NCBI RefSeq assembly: GCF_900110105.1
Contig: NZ_FOCL01000008.1
Location: 1-64,000 of the forward strand
DNA length: 64,000 nucleotides
DNA from: Mucilaginibacter gossypiicola
GTDB lineage: Bacteria; Bacteroidota; Bacteroidia; Sphingobacteriales; Sphingobacteriaceae
Reading direction: 5' to 3'
Within the stretch, counting starts at the first letter, position 1; each line of letters opens with the position of its first letter. Position numbers and translations under genes: made by a program. Under the pieces are notes generated by a model. It was not told where the DNA came from. It did not search any database and saw only the letters and a list, made by a program, of their open reading frames with translations. This document shows positions 1 to 8,054 of this stretch, piece by piece.

Positions 1-31
1 CATCAATGCCAATGAAAAATTCAAATTCCAT
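1..31 (-). CDS. 5' end of a possible IS110-family transposase (cut by window edge)
   Basis: Only the first ten codons are visible. They read MEFEFFIGID from an ATG at 31-29. A hydrophobic start followed by (F/Y)IGID is typical of the DEDD RNase-H-like domain that opens IS110-family recombinases, usually continuing VSK. The same few residues also open FGGY sugar kinases (GIDxGT), so the family is an inference. The transposase reading is favoured by the roughly 235-base non-coding, hairpin-rich leader upstream, which is where IS110-group elements carry their guide RNA. The next base beyond the window would decide. Confidence 0.4.
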   Translation of the reverse strand, partial: MEFEFFIGID

Positions 32-143
32 ATCTTTACCCTGTTTATGTTAGTAAACAGTTAACATGTTTTAAACACCATCAATTCCTTACTAATGAGC
101 CTCGTAAACTCTAATTTCTATTTGATGCCATAGTTTAAAACAA

Positions 144-210
144 GCGGTAAAGGAGTAAATCGACGAATAGGCCTCTACGCCTGGAAATGACAATAATGCG
201 CCTTTACCGC
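144..210 (-). ncRNA. Candidate structured RNA (possible IS110 bridge/seek RNA stem-loop)
   Basis: The segment has a perfect 10-bp stem (144-153 with 201-210) enclosing about 47 bases. Inside sits a second small stem (169-172 with 179-182, six-base loop), giving a stem, internal loop and hairpin. It lies 113 bases upstream of the left-edge gene, on that gene's strand. A further 7-bp hairpin (41-47/54-60, loop 48-53) lies just before the start codon. The family is known to encode its bridge RNA between the left end and the recombinase gene; assignment here is inference. The rest of 61-267 is AT-rich and shows no gene. Confidence 0.3.
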
Positions 211-267
211 TGTTAACTTTTTCCACAAAACTCCAGGTTATTAACAAAGAAAAAGAAGCAAAAAGAA

Positions 268-309
268 AGCTTCAACAATAATAATAACCTCTATTATTCT
301 GTTGAAGCT
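268..309 (-). terminator. Hairpin terminator after the DUF1349 gene
   Basis: A 9-bp arm at 268-276 pairs with 301-309 and continues through an inner 7-bp arm (277-283 with 292-298) past a two-base bulge. On the minus strand the stem is followed by a T-rich run (positions 267 down to 251). It lies 80 bases after the stop of the 1003-389 gene, so it probably ends the GH127-DUF1349 transcript and separates it from the left-edge element. Confidence 0.6.
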
Positions 310-388
310 AATCTAAAGGAAATGACATTTTTTTATGGTAAAATTAAAAAGATGGATACACACGGTAGGTTTAGCAAGGGATTTCTTA

Positions 389-1003
389 CTACTTCGTCGC
401 TTTCTCCACTTTAAAATCTTCAAATTTAACATAAAAGCTTTGTTTGCCGGGTGCAGCTGCTACCATGCCTATCATCGCTTTTACATTTGGCGGGAAATAA
501 GCCAGGCGGAGCATATCATATTTTTCGCCATCGAACGAGTATTTGATCTCCACAAAATCGCCTTTGCGTAATAATTTCAGCCAAACAGATTTAGGGCTGT
601 CATGCCTTGGCACTACCGACCAGTCCGAAACTTCGCGGGTAACCACAGCGCTTACGTTTTGAACACCGTCAACATATTCGATCCCGGTTTTAATCCAGTT
701 TTTGTTATCGATCCTCACCATTAAACCGGCCTGGTGAAACAATTCTTTATAGGCCCCGGTAATTTTTACGCTTGCCTCAAAATCGCCTTCCTGTTCGGTA
801 AAGTAAAAAGGGCCGTTATCCCTGATGAAGCCGTAATGCGTTACCCGCCAGTAATCGGTTGCCGGGTCAACGGTCATGTGTAGCGTACTGCCTTCTATTG
901 ATGATTTTTGAGGTTTACTGTACCACTGCATACTGTTTAAGTTTTGTGCTAAACCAAATTTGCTGAGCAGGGCAAATAAGGTTAAAAAGGTTAATTTTTT
1001 CAT
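389..1003 (-). CDS. DUF1349 family secreted protein
   Basis: The protein has 204 residues from the ATG at 1003. A longer frame adds nine residues in front (MCFYHKFTA), but the internal start gives a clean signal peptide (MKKLTFLTLFALLSKFGLAQ, cleavage near residue 19). The rest matches DUF1349, a concanavalin-like beta-sandwich: the WRVTHYGFIRDNGPF segment, the GLMVR strand, and TREVSDWSVVPR. Related proteins are often found with glycoside hydrolases, and the fold suggests sugar binding, but no reaction is established. It lies 82 bases downstream of the GH127 gene on the same strand and is followed by a hairpin terminator, so the two probably form one transcript. Confidence 0.8.
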   Translation of the reverse strand: MKKLTFLTLFALLSKFGLAQNLNSMQWYSKPQKSSIEGSTLHMTVDPATDYWRVTHYGFIRDNGPFYFTEQEGDFEASVKITGAYKELFHQAGLMVRIDNKNWIKTGIEYVDGVQNVSAVVTREVSDWSVVPRHDSPKSVWLKLLRKGDFVEIKYSFDGEKYDMLRLAYFPPNVKAMIGMVAAAPGKQSFYVKFEDFKVEKATK

Positions 1004-1085
1004 GGCGGTAAATTTATGATAAAAGCACATGGAGCAAGCTCTTAAATAGTTTTCTTTATGCTGAAGTCATAAATCGTTTATCACT

Positions 1086-3428
1086 CTATTTCATCTTCAA
1101 TAATCTGCATCCGAATATACCGCCCGCTGTTTTACCCGGTAAGGCCTGAAATTTTACGACGATACTTTGCTTGCCTGCAAGCAAGGCCCCTGGTATCGTA
1201 TAATTTACCGAATAAAGTACAGGTGCAGCTTTTTTAACCAGTTTCTCGGTAGCTATCTTTTGCCCGTCTACCAGGATGTCAAACTCCCTGCCTTCGCCAT
1301 CCGCGCCAAAATACCGGCATTGCAACTGGGCAGTTGCAGCTCCCTTTGTATCCAGCTGGAAAGAGAACCAGCCGCCGTCGGTGGCGTCGCGCCAGCGGGT
1401 TCCGTCAACTTCGCCGGTATTGGTACGTTCGCCTTTAAAGTTATGATCGCGTTCGGGTTGCATTTCACCTATGCGCATGAGGTCGAGCGTATTAGCTGCC
1501 AACTCGTCCTCGGCTTTGCGTTCGGCATCAAATTGCTGCTGTTTTAATTTCCATTCCTCGTTGTTGAAAAAATCCCAGTAAACAGCCTGTTTCTGATCAT
1601 AAATTTTGTACAGCGGTTCAAGTATTACCTGTTTGCCATGGTTGCTGGCATAAAACACAGTTGGCTTGTTGGTAACAGGTTTAATCCATTGCTTTAAATC
1701 AGGGTCAGAAGCCACAAACACGGGGATATCACGTTTTTTAATATCCGCAGTACCCAACTGTCCGGCCAAAACCAGTGGGCCGTACAAGAAAGCTTTCATA
1801 TTGGCATTATCAGGCATACTTTCGGTGTACAGGCTCATCGGATAAGTCAATTTAACTTTATCTCCCTTCTGCCACGTGCGGTTAACGGTAATATAGCTCC
1901 CGGGTTTTGCTGCCACGGGAATTGCTTTTCCATTTACAGATAGTTGTACCCCGCTAACTGCCCATTTAGGATAGCGGATATGCAATGGCATCTGCTGGTT
2001 GCGGGCCGATTGTGTAAGGATGAAATTAATAGTTCCGCTTTTGGGGTAACTGGTTTCCATGGTCCACAGCATTCCTTTCTCTTTCCAGTTTAAGGTTGAT
2101 GGGATAAAGAGGTTAAGATATAAACCTCCGTTATTGTCTTTATCGTAAATATCCATACCGTACTTACTGTGGTTTTCCATCCCGGTACCGGTACAGCACC
2201 AAAACGAATCGTCGGGTGTACCAAACTGCTTTTGCGTACCTGATGCCAGTGTGAGGTAATACAGCACCATGCCGTTTTCCGGATTTTGCGATGCCAGGAT
2301 ATGGTTATAAAGTACACGTTCGTAATAGTCCATATAAGCAGCTTGCGGATCGAGGCCAAACAGGTGATCGGTGAGCTTCAGCATATTGTAGCTGTTGCAG
2401 GTTTCGGTAGTGGTAGAGCTTAAATGAACTGATAAATAGTCGGGCTTATCGCTGAAACGTTCATGATCGCTGTTGCCGCCGATAACGTAGCTGTAATGGT
2501 TTACCACAGTATTCCAAAAGAAATCGGCAATGGCATGGTCGGCCGGGTTACCGGTAAGCTCGTACTGGCGGGCGCAGCCAATTATTTTAGGGATCTGGGT
2601 ATTAGCGTGGAGACCAGCAAGATCATCCTGCTGCTGCGCAAGCGGATCAAGGATGCGTTTATGATGAAAACGATAAGAAAGATCAAGATATTTTTTATTA
2701 CCCGTGATGGCATAAACGTTAGCCAATGCTTCATTCATGCCTCCATGCTCACATTCCAGCATCAATTGAAATTGCGCTTCGGTAAGGTTTTTAAACTTGG
2801 TGTCTATCCAGTCGCAAAATTTAATAGCTACCTGTTTTGCCTGCTGATTGCCTGTATATAAATAAGTATCTACCAAACCGGCCAGTATTTTATGCTCGGT
2901 ATACCACGGCACCCAGGCGCCATTAAGGTCAAAGCCCGGCGAACGGATATCGCCGGCGGCTATCTCGTCAAAAAGTTTATCTTCACCGGGGATAGCGCCT
3001 ATGTAGCCAGTTTTGCGTACCCTTTGGCACTCGGCAAGTTCGGTAACTATGTAATCGGTTTTTTCTTTGAACCTTACATCGCCGGAGGCGGCATACATCA
3101 TAGAACAAGCCGACAGGTAATGCCCTAATGAATGCCCGGATACGCCCCTCGACTCCCAACCACCATAAATTTCGGCCTTGGGTTTTAGTCCGGCATTTTC
3201 TCTGAAACGGTGTAAAAAGCGATCGGGCTGCAGGCTAAGCAGCCATTCGCCGTCTTTTTCCATAGCATGTTTAAAGGGCCCATCAAGTAATCGTACGTCG
3301 CTCAAATTAAACTGGCTTACCTGTTTGACAATTTTATCTTTTACTACAAAGCCTGTTTGTGCCGATGCTGTATTTGGCATTAAGCCGTATAGCATTACCG
3401 ATGCTATAGCCTGATATATCTTTCTCAT
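1086..3428 (-). CDS. GH127/DUF1680-type beta-L-arabinofuranosidase, secreted
   Basis: The protein has 780 residues with a signal peptide (about 1-23). It carries the alpha/alpha-barrel DUF1680 domain with its diagnostic SGHSLGHYLSA segment. The family's metal/catalytic residues are visible: E342 and C344 in TTTETCNSYN, and the Cys411-Cys412 pair in SFWCCTGTG. In characterised GH127 enzymes the second Cys of the pair is the nucleophile and a zinc ion is bound by the Glu and Cys residues. About 120 C-terminal residues (GERTNTGEVDGTRWRD onward) form a beta domain. The predicted job is removal of beta-L-arabinofuranose, or related sugars such as those handled by GH146 relatives, in the periplasm or at the surface. 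It is transcribed with the DUF1349 gene and divergently from the dioxygenase gene. Confidence 0.87.
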   Translation of the reverse strand: MRKIYQAIASVMLYGLMPNTASAQTGFVVKDKIVKQVSQFNLSDVRLLDGPFKHAMEKDGEWLLSLQPDRFLHRFRENAGLKPKAEIYGGWESRGVSGHSLGHYLSACSMMYAASGDVRFKEKTDYIVTELAECQRVRKTGYIGAIPGEDKLFDEIAAGDIRSPGFDLNGAWVPWYTEHKILAGLVDTYLYTGNQQAKQVAIKFCDWIDTKFKNLTEAQFQLMLECEHGGMNEALANVYAITGNKKYLDLSYRFHHKRILDPLAQQQDDLAGLHANTQIPKIIGCARQYELTGNPADHAIADFFWNTVVNHYSYVIGGNSDHERFSDKPDYLSVHLSSTTTETCNSYNMLKLTDHLFGLDPQAAYMDYYERVLYNHILASQNPENGMVLYYLTLASGTQKQFGTPDDSFWCCTGTGMENHSKYGMDIYDKDNNGGLYLNLFIPSTLNWKEKGMLWTMETSYPKSGTINFILTQSARNQQMPLHIRYPKWAVSGVQLSVNGKAIPVAAKPGSYITVNRTWQKGDKVKLTYPMSLYTESMPDNANMKAFLYGPLVLAGQLGTADIKKRDIPVFVASDPDLKQWIKPVTNKPTVFYASNHGKQVILEPLYKIYDQKQAVYWDFFNNEEWKLKQQQFDAERKAEDELAANTLDLMRIGEMQPERDHNFKGERTNTGEVDGTRWRDATDGGWFSFQLDTKGAATAQLQCRYFGADGEGREFDILVDGQKIATEKLVKKAAPVLYSVNYTIPGALLAGKQSIVVKFQALPGKTAGGIFGCRLLKMK

Positions 3429-3516
3429 TTGTTGCCTAACCGTTTGAGGGTTAAAAAAATAGTTGGTTATAATTGCACTACATAGTTATTGATATTAGCC
3501 TGAAAAACCAATTGAA

Positions 3517-3547
3517 AATCAGTATTGGATAATATTCAATACTGATT
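3517..3547. promoter_or_regulatory. Large palindrome in a divergent promoter region (putative operator)
   Basis: Perfect 11-bp arms (3517-3527 and 3537-3547) flank nine bases that can themselves pair further, giving a 31-base near-continuous palindrome. It sits 89 bases upstream of the GH127 start and 99 bases upstream of the dioxygenase start, a suitable place for an operator serving both. The only regulator nearby is the AraC protein at 5632-6501, but AraC sites are usually direct repeats. No T-run follows on either strand, so a terminator is less likely. Confidence 0.4.
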
Positions 3548-3646
3548 GAATAATTTAAACATATCCTACGGGTGTTAAATCCGCTTTTTTTGTCATGCTG
3601 ATTCTTGCATCAGCTACACTAACCAATTATAACCTAATTTATTCCC

Positions 3647-4465
3647 ATGATCCAGACAGAAAAACCGATGCTTAACAGCACTATTAATGTGGGTGCGGAA
3701 CTCATTAATGATTTCAGGCAGCAGGGGCATGTGCTAATCAGAAACATATTACAGCCCGATGAAGTGGCACACTACCGTAATGTTATTGGCAACGCGGTAA
3801 ACCGCTATAATACCGAAACCCGTGCCATGCAGGACAGGGATACTTATGGAAAAGCTTTCCTGCAGATCATGAACCTGTGGGAGGTTGATGAGCAGGTACG
3901 GGAATTTACCCTCGCCAAACGCTTTGCAAAAATTGCTGCCGATTTGTTAGGTGTTGATCATGTGCGCATTTATCATGACCAGGCTTTGTTTAAAGAGGCT
4001 GGCGGCGGGTTTACGCCATGGCACCAGGACCAGTACTACTGGCCCCTTGATACTAATAATACGGTTACCATGTGGATGCCGCTGATGGATATTGACGTTG
4101 AGCTTGGGATGCTGACTTTTGCATCAGGATCGCACCGGGATGGTTTTGCTGAAAACATCCCGATCTCGGACGAGTCTGAAACATCGCTGCAAAAATACAT
4201 CAGGGAAAAAAACTATCCCATAACCCGTGCCGAAACTATGCAGGCCGGCGATGCTACATGGCATTACGGATGGACACTGCATAACGCGCCGGGCAACAGT
4301 TCGGCAGATACTACCCGCGAGGTGATGACCATTATTTATTATGCAGATGGCGCTCATGTAACCCAACCTCAAAATAAACACCAGGAAAACGACCGTCACC
4401 GATGGCTTGGTGGCTTAAACGCCGGCGCACCTGCCAAATCAAACTTAAACCCTTTAGCTTACTGA
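3647..4465 (+). CDS. Phytanoyl-CoA dioxygenase (PhyH) family Fe(II)/2-oxoglutarate oxygenase
   Basis: The protein has 272 residues and no signal peptide. The non-haem iron facial triad is visible: H126-x-D128 in TPWHQDQYYW and the distal H212 in TLHNAPGNSS. An Arg about ten residues later (DTTREVM) could bind 2-oxoglutarate. The family hydroxylates diverse small molecules; the substrate cannot be read from sequence. It opens a rightward group, with the GH5-like gene 24 bases downstream and the AraC gene after that. Its position beside glycan hydrolases suggests a carbohydrate- or plant-derived substrate, which is inference. Confidence 0.82.
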   Translation: MIQTEKPMLNSTINVGAELINDFRQQGHVLIRNILQPDEVAHYRNVIGNAVNRYNTETRAMQDRDTYGKAFLQIMNLWEVDEQVREFTLAKRFAKIAADLLGVDHVRIYHDQALFKEAGGGFTPWHQDQYYWPLDTNNTVTMWMPLMDIDVELGMLTFASGSHRDGFAENIPISDESETSLQKYIREKNYPITRAETMQAGDATWHYGWTLHNAPGNSSADTTREVMTIIYYADGAHVTQPQNKHQENDRHRWLGGLNAGAPAKSNLNPLAY

Positions 4466-4489
4466 TAAACCTGATCGCCATTTTTTGAT

Positions 4490-5590
4490 ATGATAAGAAA
4501 GATTTTTTTACTGGTAATATTAATCGTTTGTATTTCAAACTGCTTTGCGCAAAATCAGGATAAACGCTGGTCGGAAGCCCGTATTTGGAGTTGGTATAAC
4601 GAGCAGCCCTGGTATTGCGGCTTTAATTATATCCCTGCCTATGCCATCAATTACACCGCAATGTGGGATAAAACAACTTTTAACGAGGCGGCTATTGATA
4701 AAGAACTGGCGGTGGCTGATAAATCGGGCATGAACTCCTTAAGGGCTGTATTGCAATATGCTGTGTATGCCGATGATCCGAAATATTTTATAAACACGTT
4801 AGACAGGTTTATGGCGATTTGCGACAAACACCATATCAAGTTTATCCCGGCTTTGTTTGATGATTGTTCGTTTGGTATTACCAATGATCCTAAAACAGGT
4901 AAACAACCCGAGCCTTTGATAGGCTGGTATGCATGGGCGTGGTCGCCAAGCCCGGGGCATAGCATGGTGGTTGATCCTGCTACGCACCCAAAGCTTAAAA
5001 AATATGTAACTGAGGTGATCACAAGGTTTAAAAATGATAAACGCATTTTAATGTGGGACCTGTATAATGAGCCCACCAATGGCGGTTTAGGTTCGGCTAC
5101 CTTCCCGTTGTTAAAGAAAACTATTGCCTGGGCAAGGGCCGTAAATCCGTCACAGCCACTTACTATCGGCATTTTTGACCAAAATCCGCGGTTAAACAGC
5201 ATCATTACCGAAAACGTTGATCTCATCACGTTTCATGACTACGGCGACAAGCAACATGTAACTAAAACCATTGAAGACCTTAAAAAATACAACCGCCCAA
5301 TGATCAATACCGAATGGATGAACCGCCCATGGAAATCAACAGTGAGCGAAATTATTCCGGTGTTTTACCAATACAAGGTAGGTTGTAACCTTTGGGGATT
5401 GGTTAATGGTAAAACACAAACTAATTTACCATGGGGCCATCGTCCCGGCGATCCGGAGCAAAAACTGTGGCAGCATGACCTTTACAGTGGCGACTTTAAA
5501 CCGTACAAAGCCGCTGAAATTGACTCGTTGAAATTGTTTATCGACAGATCAAAAAGCGCTGAATATATCAGTGAGCATCAGCACCAATAG
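4490..5590 (+). CDS. GH5-like secreted glycoside hydrolase (cellulase/mannanase superfamily)
   Basis: The protein has 366 residues beginning with a signal peptide (about 1-20, ending NCFAQ). It has a TIM-barrel GH-A layout: the acid/base Glu194 lies in MWDLYNEPTN after strand 4, and the nucleophile Glu275 in MINTEWMNR after strand 7. Aromatic-rich stretches near the N terminus (RIWSWYNEQPWYCGFNYIP) probably line the sugar cleft. Relatives are annotated as cellulase-family or endo-beta-mannosidase-like enzymes, and the exact linkage cannot be called. It follows the dioxygenase gene by 24 bases and precedes the AraC gene by 41, so all three may share a transcript. Confidence 0.8.
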   Translation: MIRKIFLLVILIVCISNCFAQNQDKRWSEARIWSWYNEQPWYCGFNYIPAYAINYTAMWDKTTFNEAAIDKELAVADKSGMNSLRAVLQYAVYADDPKYFINTLDRFMAICDKHHIKFIPALFDDCSFGITNDPKTGKQPEPLIGWYAWAWSPSPGHSMVVDPATHPKLKKYVTEVITRFKNDKRILMWDLYNEPTNGGLGSATFPLLKKTIAWARAVNPSQPLTIGIFDQNPRLNSIITENVDLITFHDYGDKQHVTKTIEDLKKYNRPMINTEWMNRPWKSTVSEIIPVFYQYKVGCNLWGLVNGKTQTNLPWGHRPGDPEQKLWQHDLYSGDFKPYKAAEIDSLKLFIDRSKSAEYISEHQHQ

Positions 5591-5631
5591 GATAATTTGG
5601 TTTCTTTGTATATCAAAATTACCCGGCGCCG

Positions 5632-6501
5632 ATGATCAAGCCTACTTTAGAAGCTTTAAACAGCCATGATAAAAACACGTTTCTGGCCAGGCTATTTGAG
5701 CAGCACGAGTTTGAATCGCCATATCATTTTCATCCTGAATATGAGCTAACGGCTATCCTTAAAGGGGAAGGTAACAGGTTTGTAGGCAACAATATGTCGG
5801 CTTATCAGCAGGGTGACCTGGTGTTGATCGGAAGCAATGTGCCCCATTGCTGGAAAACGACGCTGCATAATGAGAAGATTAACGCGAAATCGGTAGTGAT
5901 CCAGTTTAACATCGATTTTTTAGGGTCGAATTTTTTTGAGAACCAGTCGGCTTGGAAAGTGGTGCAGCTGCTCAATAAAAGTTTTCATGGTATCCATTTT
6001 AGCGGAACAAACACTACAGCCATCATTAATTTGATGATGGCTGTAGTTAAAACGGAGGATTCATTTAAGAAGCTCATCCTTGTATTGGAAATACTTGATC
6101 GTTTAACGGATCATGCTTCGTACCAATATTTAAATGCCGAACCTGTGATTTACAGTCCGCAGGGGATAGAGCATCAGCGGTTAAAGCTTGTGCAAAGTTT
6201 CATTATTGATAATTTCAGGAGCAAAATTACACTTGATGAAGTAGCCGAAATAGGTAGCATGACCAAAAATGCTTTCTGCAAGTTTTATAAAAAAACAACC
6301 GGAAAAACGCTCACCTCAGCTATAACCTATTACAGGTTGCAATATGCCATGCAGCAACTGATATCAACAGATAAAAACGTTACCCAAATCAGTTTCGATT
6401 CGGGCTTTAGTGACGTGGCCTCATTTCACAAAATATTTAAATTGGCTACCGGCAAAAGTCCTTTGGGGTACCGGAAACATCGTTTGGCAATCATTGGCTG
6501 A
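5632..6501 (+). CDS. AraC family transcriptional regulator with cupin sensor domain
   Basis: The protein has 289 residues. The N-terminal half is a cupin-type ligand pocket (FHPEYELTAILKGEG, QGDLVLIGSNVPHCW). The last ~100 residues hold the two helix-turn-helix motifs of AraC proteins (LDEVAEIGSMTKNAFCKFYKKTTGKT and ISFDSGFSDVASFHKIFKLATGKSPLGYRK, quoted as separate motifs). Such regulators commonly sense sugars and activate neighbouring catabolic genes. It lies 41 bases after the GH5-like gene in the same direction and is the natural candidate regulator of this locus. Its ligand and binding sites are unknown. Confidence 0.88.
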   Translation: MIKPTLEALNSHDKNTFLARLFEQHEFESPYHFHPEYELTAILKGEGNRFVGNNMSAYQQGDLVLIGSNVPHCWKTTLHNEKINAKSVVIQFNIDFLGSNFFENQSAWKVVQLLNKSFHGIHFSGTNTTAIINLMMAVVKTEDSFKKLILVLEILDRLTDHASYQYLNAEPVIYSPQGIEHQRLKLVQSFIIDNFRSKITLDEVAEIGSMTKNAFCKFYKKTTGKTLTSAITYYRLQYAMQQLISTDKNVTQISFDSGFSDVASFHKIFKLATGKSPLGYRKHRLAIIG

Positions 6502-6550
6502 TATCGGCTGATTTTGTAAATTGAGGCTGTATTAATCAAACCTCACTATA

Positions 6551-6898
6551 GTGTTTAAACTTTCAACGCCAATACTGGCTTCGCTTAATGAAGCTGAAAC
6601 AATAGCTTTCTACACCGAAAAATTGGGCTTTACTTTTTGTGATAGCCATAATGGCTACATGATATTTAGCCGTGATGGCATTAATGTGCATTTATTTCCC
6701 TGTAATGAACCGGAAGCCTGCCGCAACATGGGTTGTTATATTTATGTAACCGATATAGAGCAGCTTTATAATGAATATCAACAATTGGGCCTAATCCATC
6801 CCAACGGCCCGTTACGAATGATGCCCTGGGGATTACGTCAATTTGCGGTTGTTGACAACAATGGCAATATCTTTTACTTTGCCGATTATAAAGAATGA
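6551..6898 (+). CDS. VOC (glyoxalase/bleomycin-resistance) superfamily protein
   Basis: The protein has 115 residues starting at a GTG, as no ATG fits the conserved opening FKLSTPILASLNEAETIAFY. It shows a single VOC module with the typical TEKLGF turn and the closing strand WGLRQFAVVDNNGNIFYFADY. Single-module members dimerise to form metal or drug sites. The function is not predictable; relatives include bleomycin-binding proteins and small dioxygenases. It lies 49 bases after the AraC gene and may be read through from it. Confidence 0.78.
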   Translation: MFKLSTPILASLNEAETIAFYTEKLGFTFCDSHNGYMIFSRDGINVHLFPCNEPEACRNMGCYIYVTDIEQLYNEYQQLGLIHPNGPLRMMPWGLRQFAVVDNNGNIFYFADYKE

Positions 6899-7000
6899 GA
6901 TGGTTTGTAAATGTTATGTTAAGTAATAGTGTGTTTAAGTATGGTATTTAATATTTGTTAAAATATACTTAACTTAGTGTTAAACAACACAAGCTAATGT

Positions 7001-7258
7001 ATGTCGCAAAACACATTACCGCTCTATGCTATAGTTGAATTGTTAATGCGCCTCGCGGGCATTGATCCTCAAATTGGGAATTATAAAAATCATTCGGAAC
7101 GTGGAGATAACGTTCTCGTAAAAACTACCAACGGCACTATTCAACTGTCCAAATCCCTTGTTCTATCTCAATTTAATAAGCCCGAAGATATTCAAAAGCG
7201 CGATCTGGAATCCCTGGCATCACGGTTTAGGAGAAGATTGCGGAAGGCAAAGGGCTAA
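7001..7258 (+). CDS. Hypothetical small basic protein
   Basis: The protein has 85 residues, starting at an ATG preceded by about 100 AT-rich non-coding bases. No family is recognised. It has a hydrophobic N-terminal helix (LPLYAIVELLMRLAGI), a middle beta segment and a strongly basic tail (RFRRRLRKAKG), which could bind nucleic acid. There are no cysteines or signal peptide. It stands alone between the VOC gene and a convergent methyltransferase gene. Its reality rests on ordinary codon use and a good start, so it remains less certain than its neighbours. Confidence 0.5.
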   Translation: MSQNTLPLYAIVELLMRLAGIDPQIGNYKNHSERGDNVLVKTTNGTIQLSKSLVLSQFNKPEDIQKRDLESLASRFRRRLRKAKG

Positions 7259-7365
7259 AGCAGGCCAGCAATTCTGTAAGAGAATTGGGGCGAGAGCTTA
7301 TTAAACTGGTTTTATATCAGGTGGATTATTGGGGGGATATTGCCATAAAATGCTATCCATCTATT

Positions 7366-7989
7366 TTACTTACTCTTTCTGCATTTAATCAAAAAGAAGA
7401 GGAAATTTTCAGTCACTTCTACAATCTCAAATAAACCGGCTACGCCAAATTCGGCCTTGACAGATTCCCTGTCATAAAAGAACATCTTAACTCCTTCAAA
7501 AATCTCGTAACGATCCTGGCTGATAAATTTGCCCATACCGTAGGTTGGAGCATCTTTAGAAATTGCTGTAAAAACAATATAACCATTATCAGATAGTTGA
7601 TTATAGCAATCGGCTATCAGTTTCTTCCGTTCGGTATTATCCAGTAAATGGATTAAAGCATAGCAAAATATGCCATCGTACTGAATTTGATCAAATGGCA
7701 TGTCAGTTACGGATCCATGGTAGATAGTCATATCAGTTCCGTAATGTTTCTTTGCCATTTCAATGGCTGTTTTTGATATTTCAATCCCGGTTACGGTAAT
7801 TCCGACATCTTTGAAAATCTGGGCATTCCGCCCGTAGCCAATACCAGGGATAAGGACATTTTTTATTGATTTTTCAACGAAAAGGTCTTTTGTAATTACT
7901 GCCGATTTCGATGGTTCAAAGCCCCACATCTCCTGCTTTTCAATAAAGCTTTTTTCCCAAAATTCCGTTTTTTCAATATTATTATCCAT
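7366..7989 (-). CDS. Class I SAM-dependent methyltransferase
   Basis: The protein has 207 residues. The SAM-binding motif I VLIPGIGYGRN is at about residues 45-55, the acidic end of strand 2 in GIEIS at about 69-73, and motif IV near FCYALIHLL. The overall layout resembles the TehB/thiopurine-methyltransferase-like group of small-molecule methyltransferases. The N-terminal FWEKSFIEKQEMWGFEPS segment is typical of that group. The substrate is unknown. It is the second of two methyltransferase genes on the minus strand, 65 bases downstream of the O-methyltransferase gene, and could share its transcript. Confidence 0.8.
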   Translation of the reverse strand: MDNNIEKTEFWEKSFIEKQEMWGFEPSKSAVITKDLFVEKSIKNVLIPGIGYGRNAQIFKDVGITVTGIEISKTAIEMAKKHYGTDMTIYHGSVTDMPFDQIQYDGIFCYALIHLLDNTERKKLIADCYNQLSDNGYIVFTAISKDAPTYGMGKFISQDRYEIFEGVKMFFYDRESVKAEFGVAGLFEIVEVTENFLFFLIKCRKSK

Positions 7990-8054
7990 TGCACCATTAT
8001 GTTTGCTGCTAAATTAAGCAATTGCAATATTGTTGCATTAGTATTGTTGCTGTT

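Noticed and set aside
1167..1547. 126-codon open frame opposite the GH127 gene
   Set aside because: Antisense shadow of a strongly conserved coding region.
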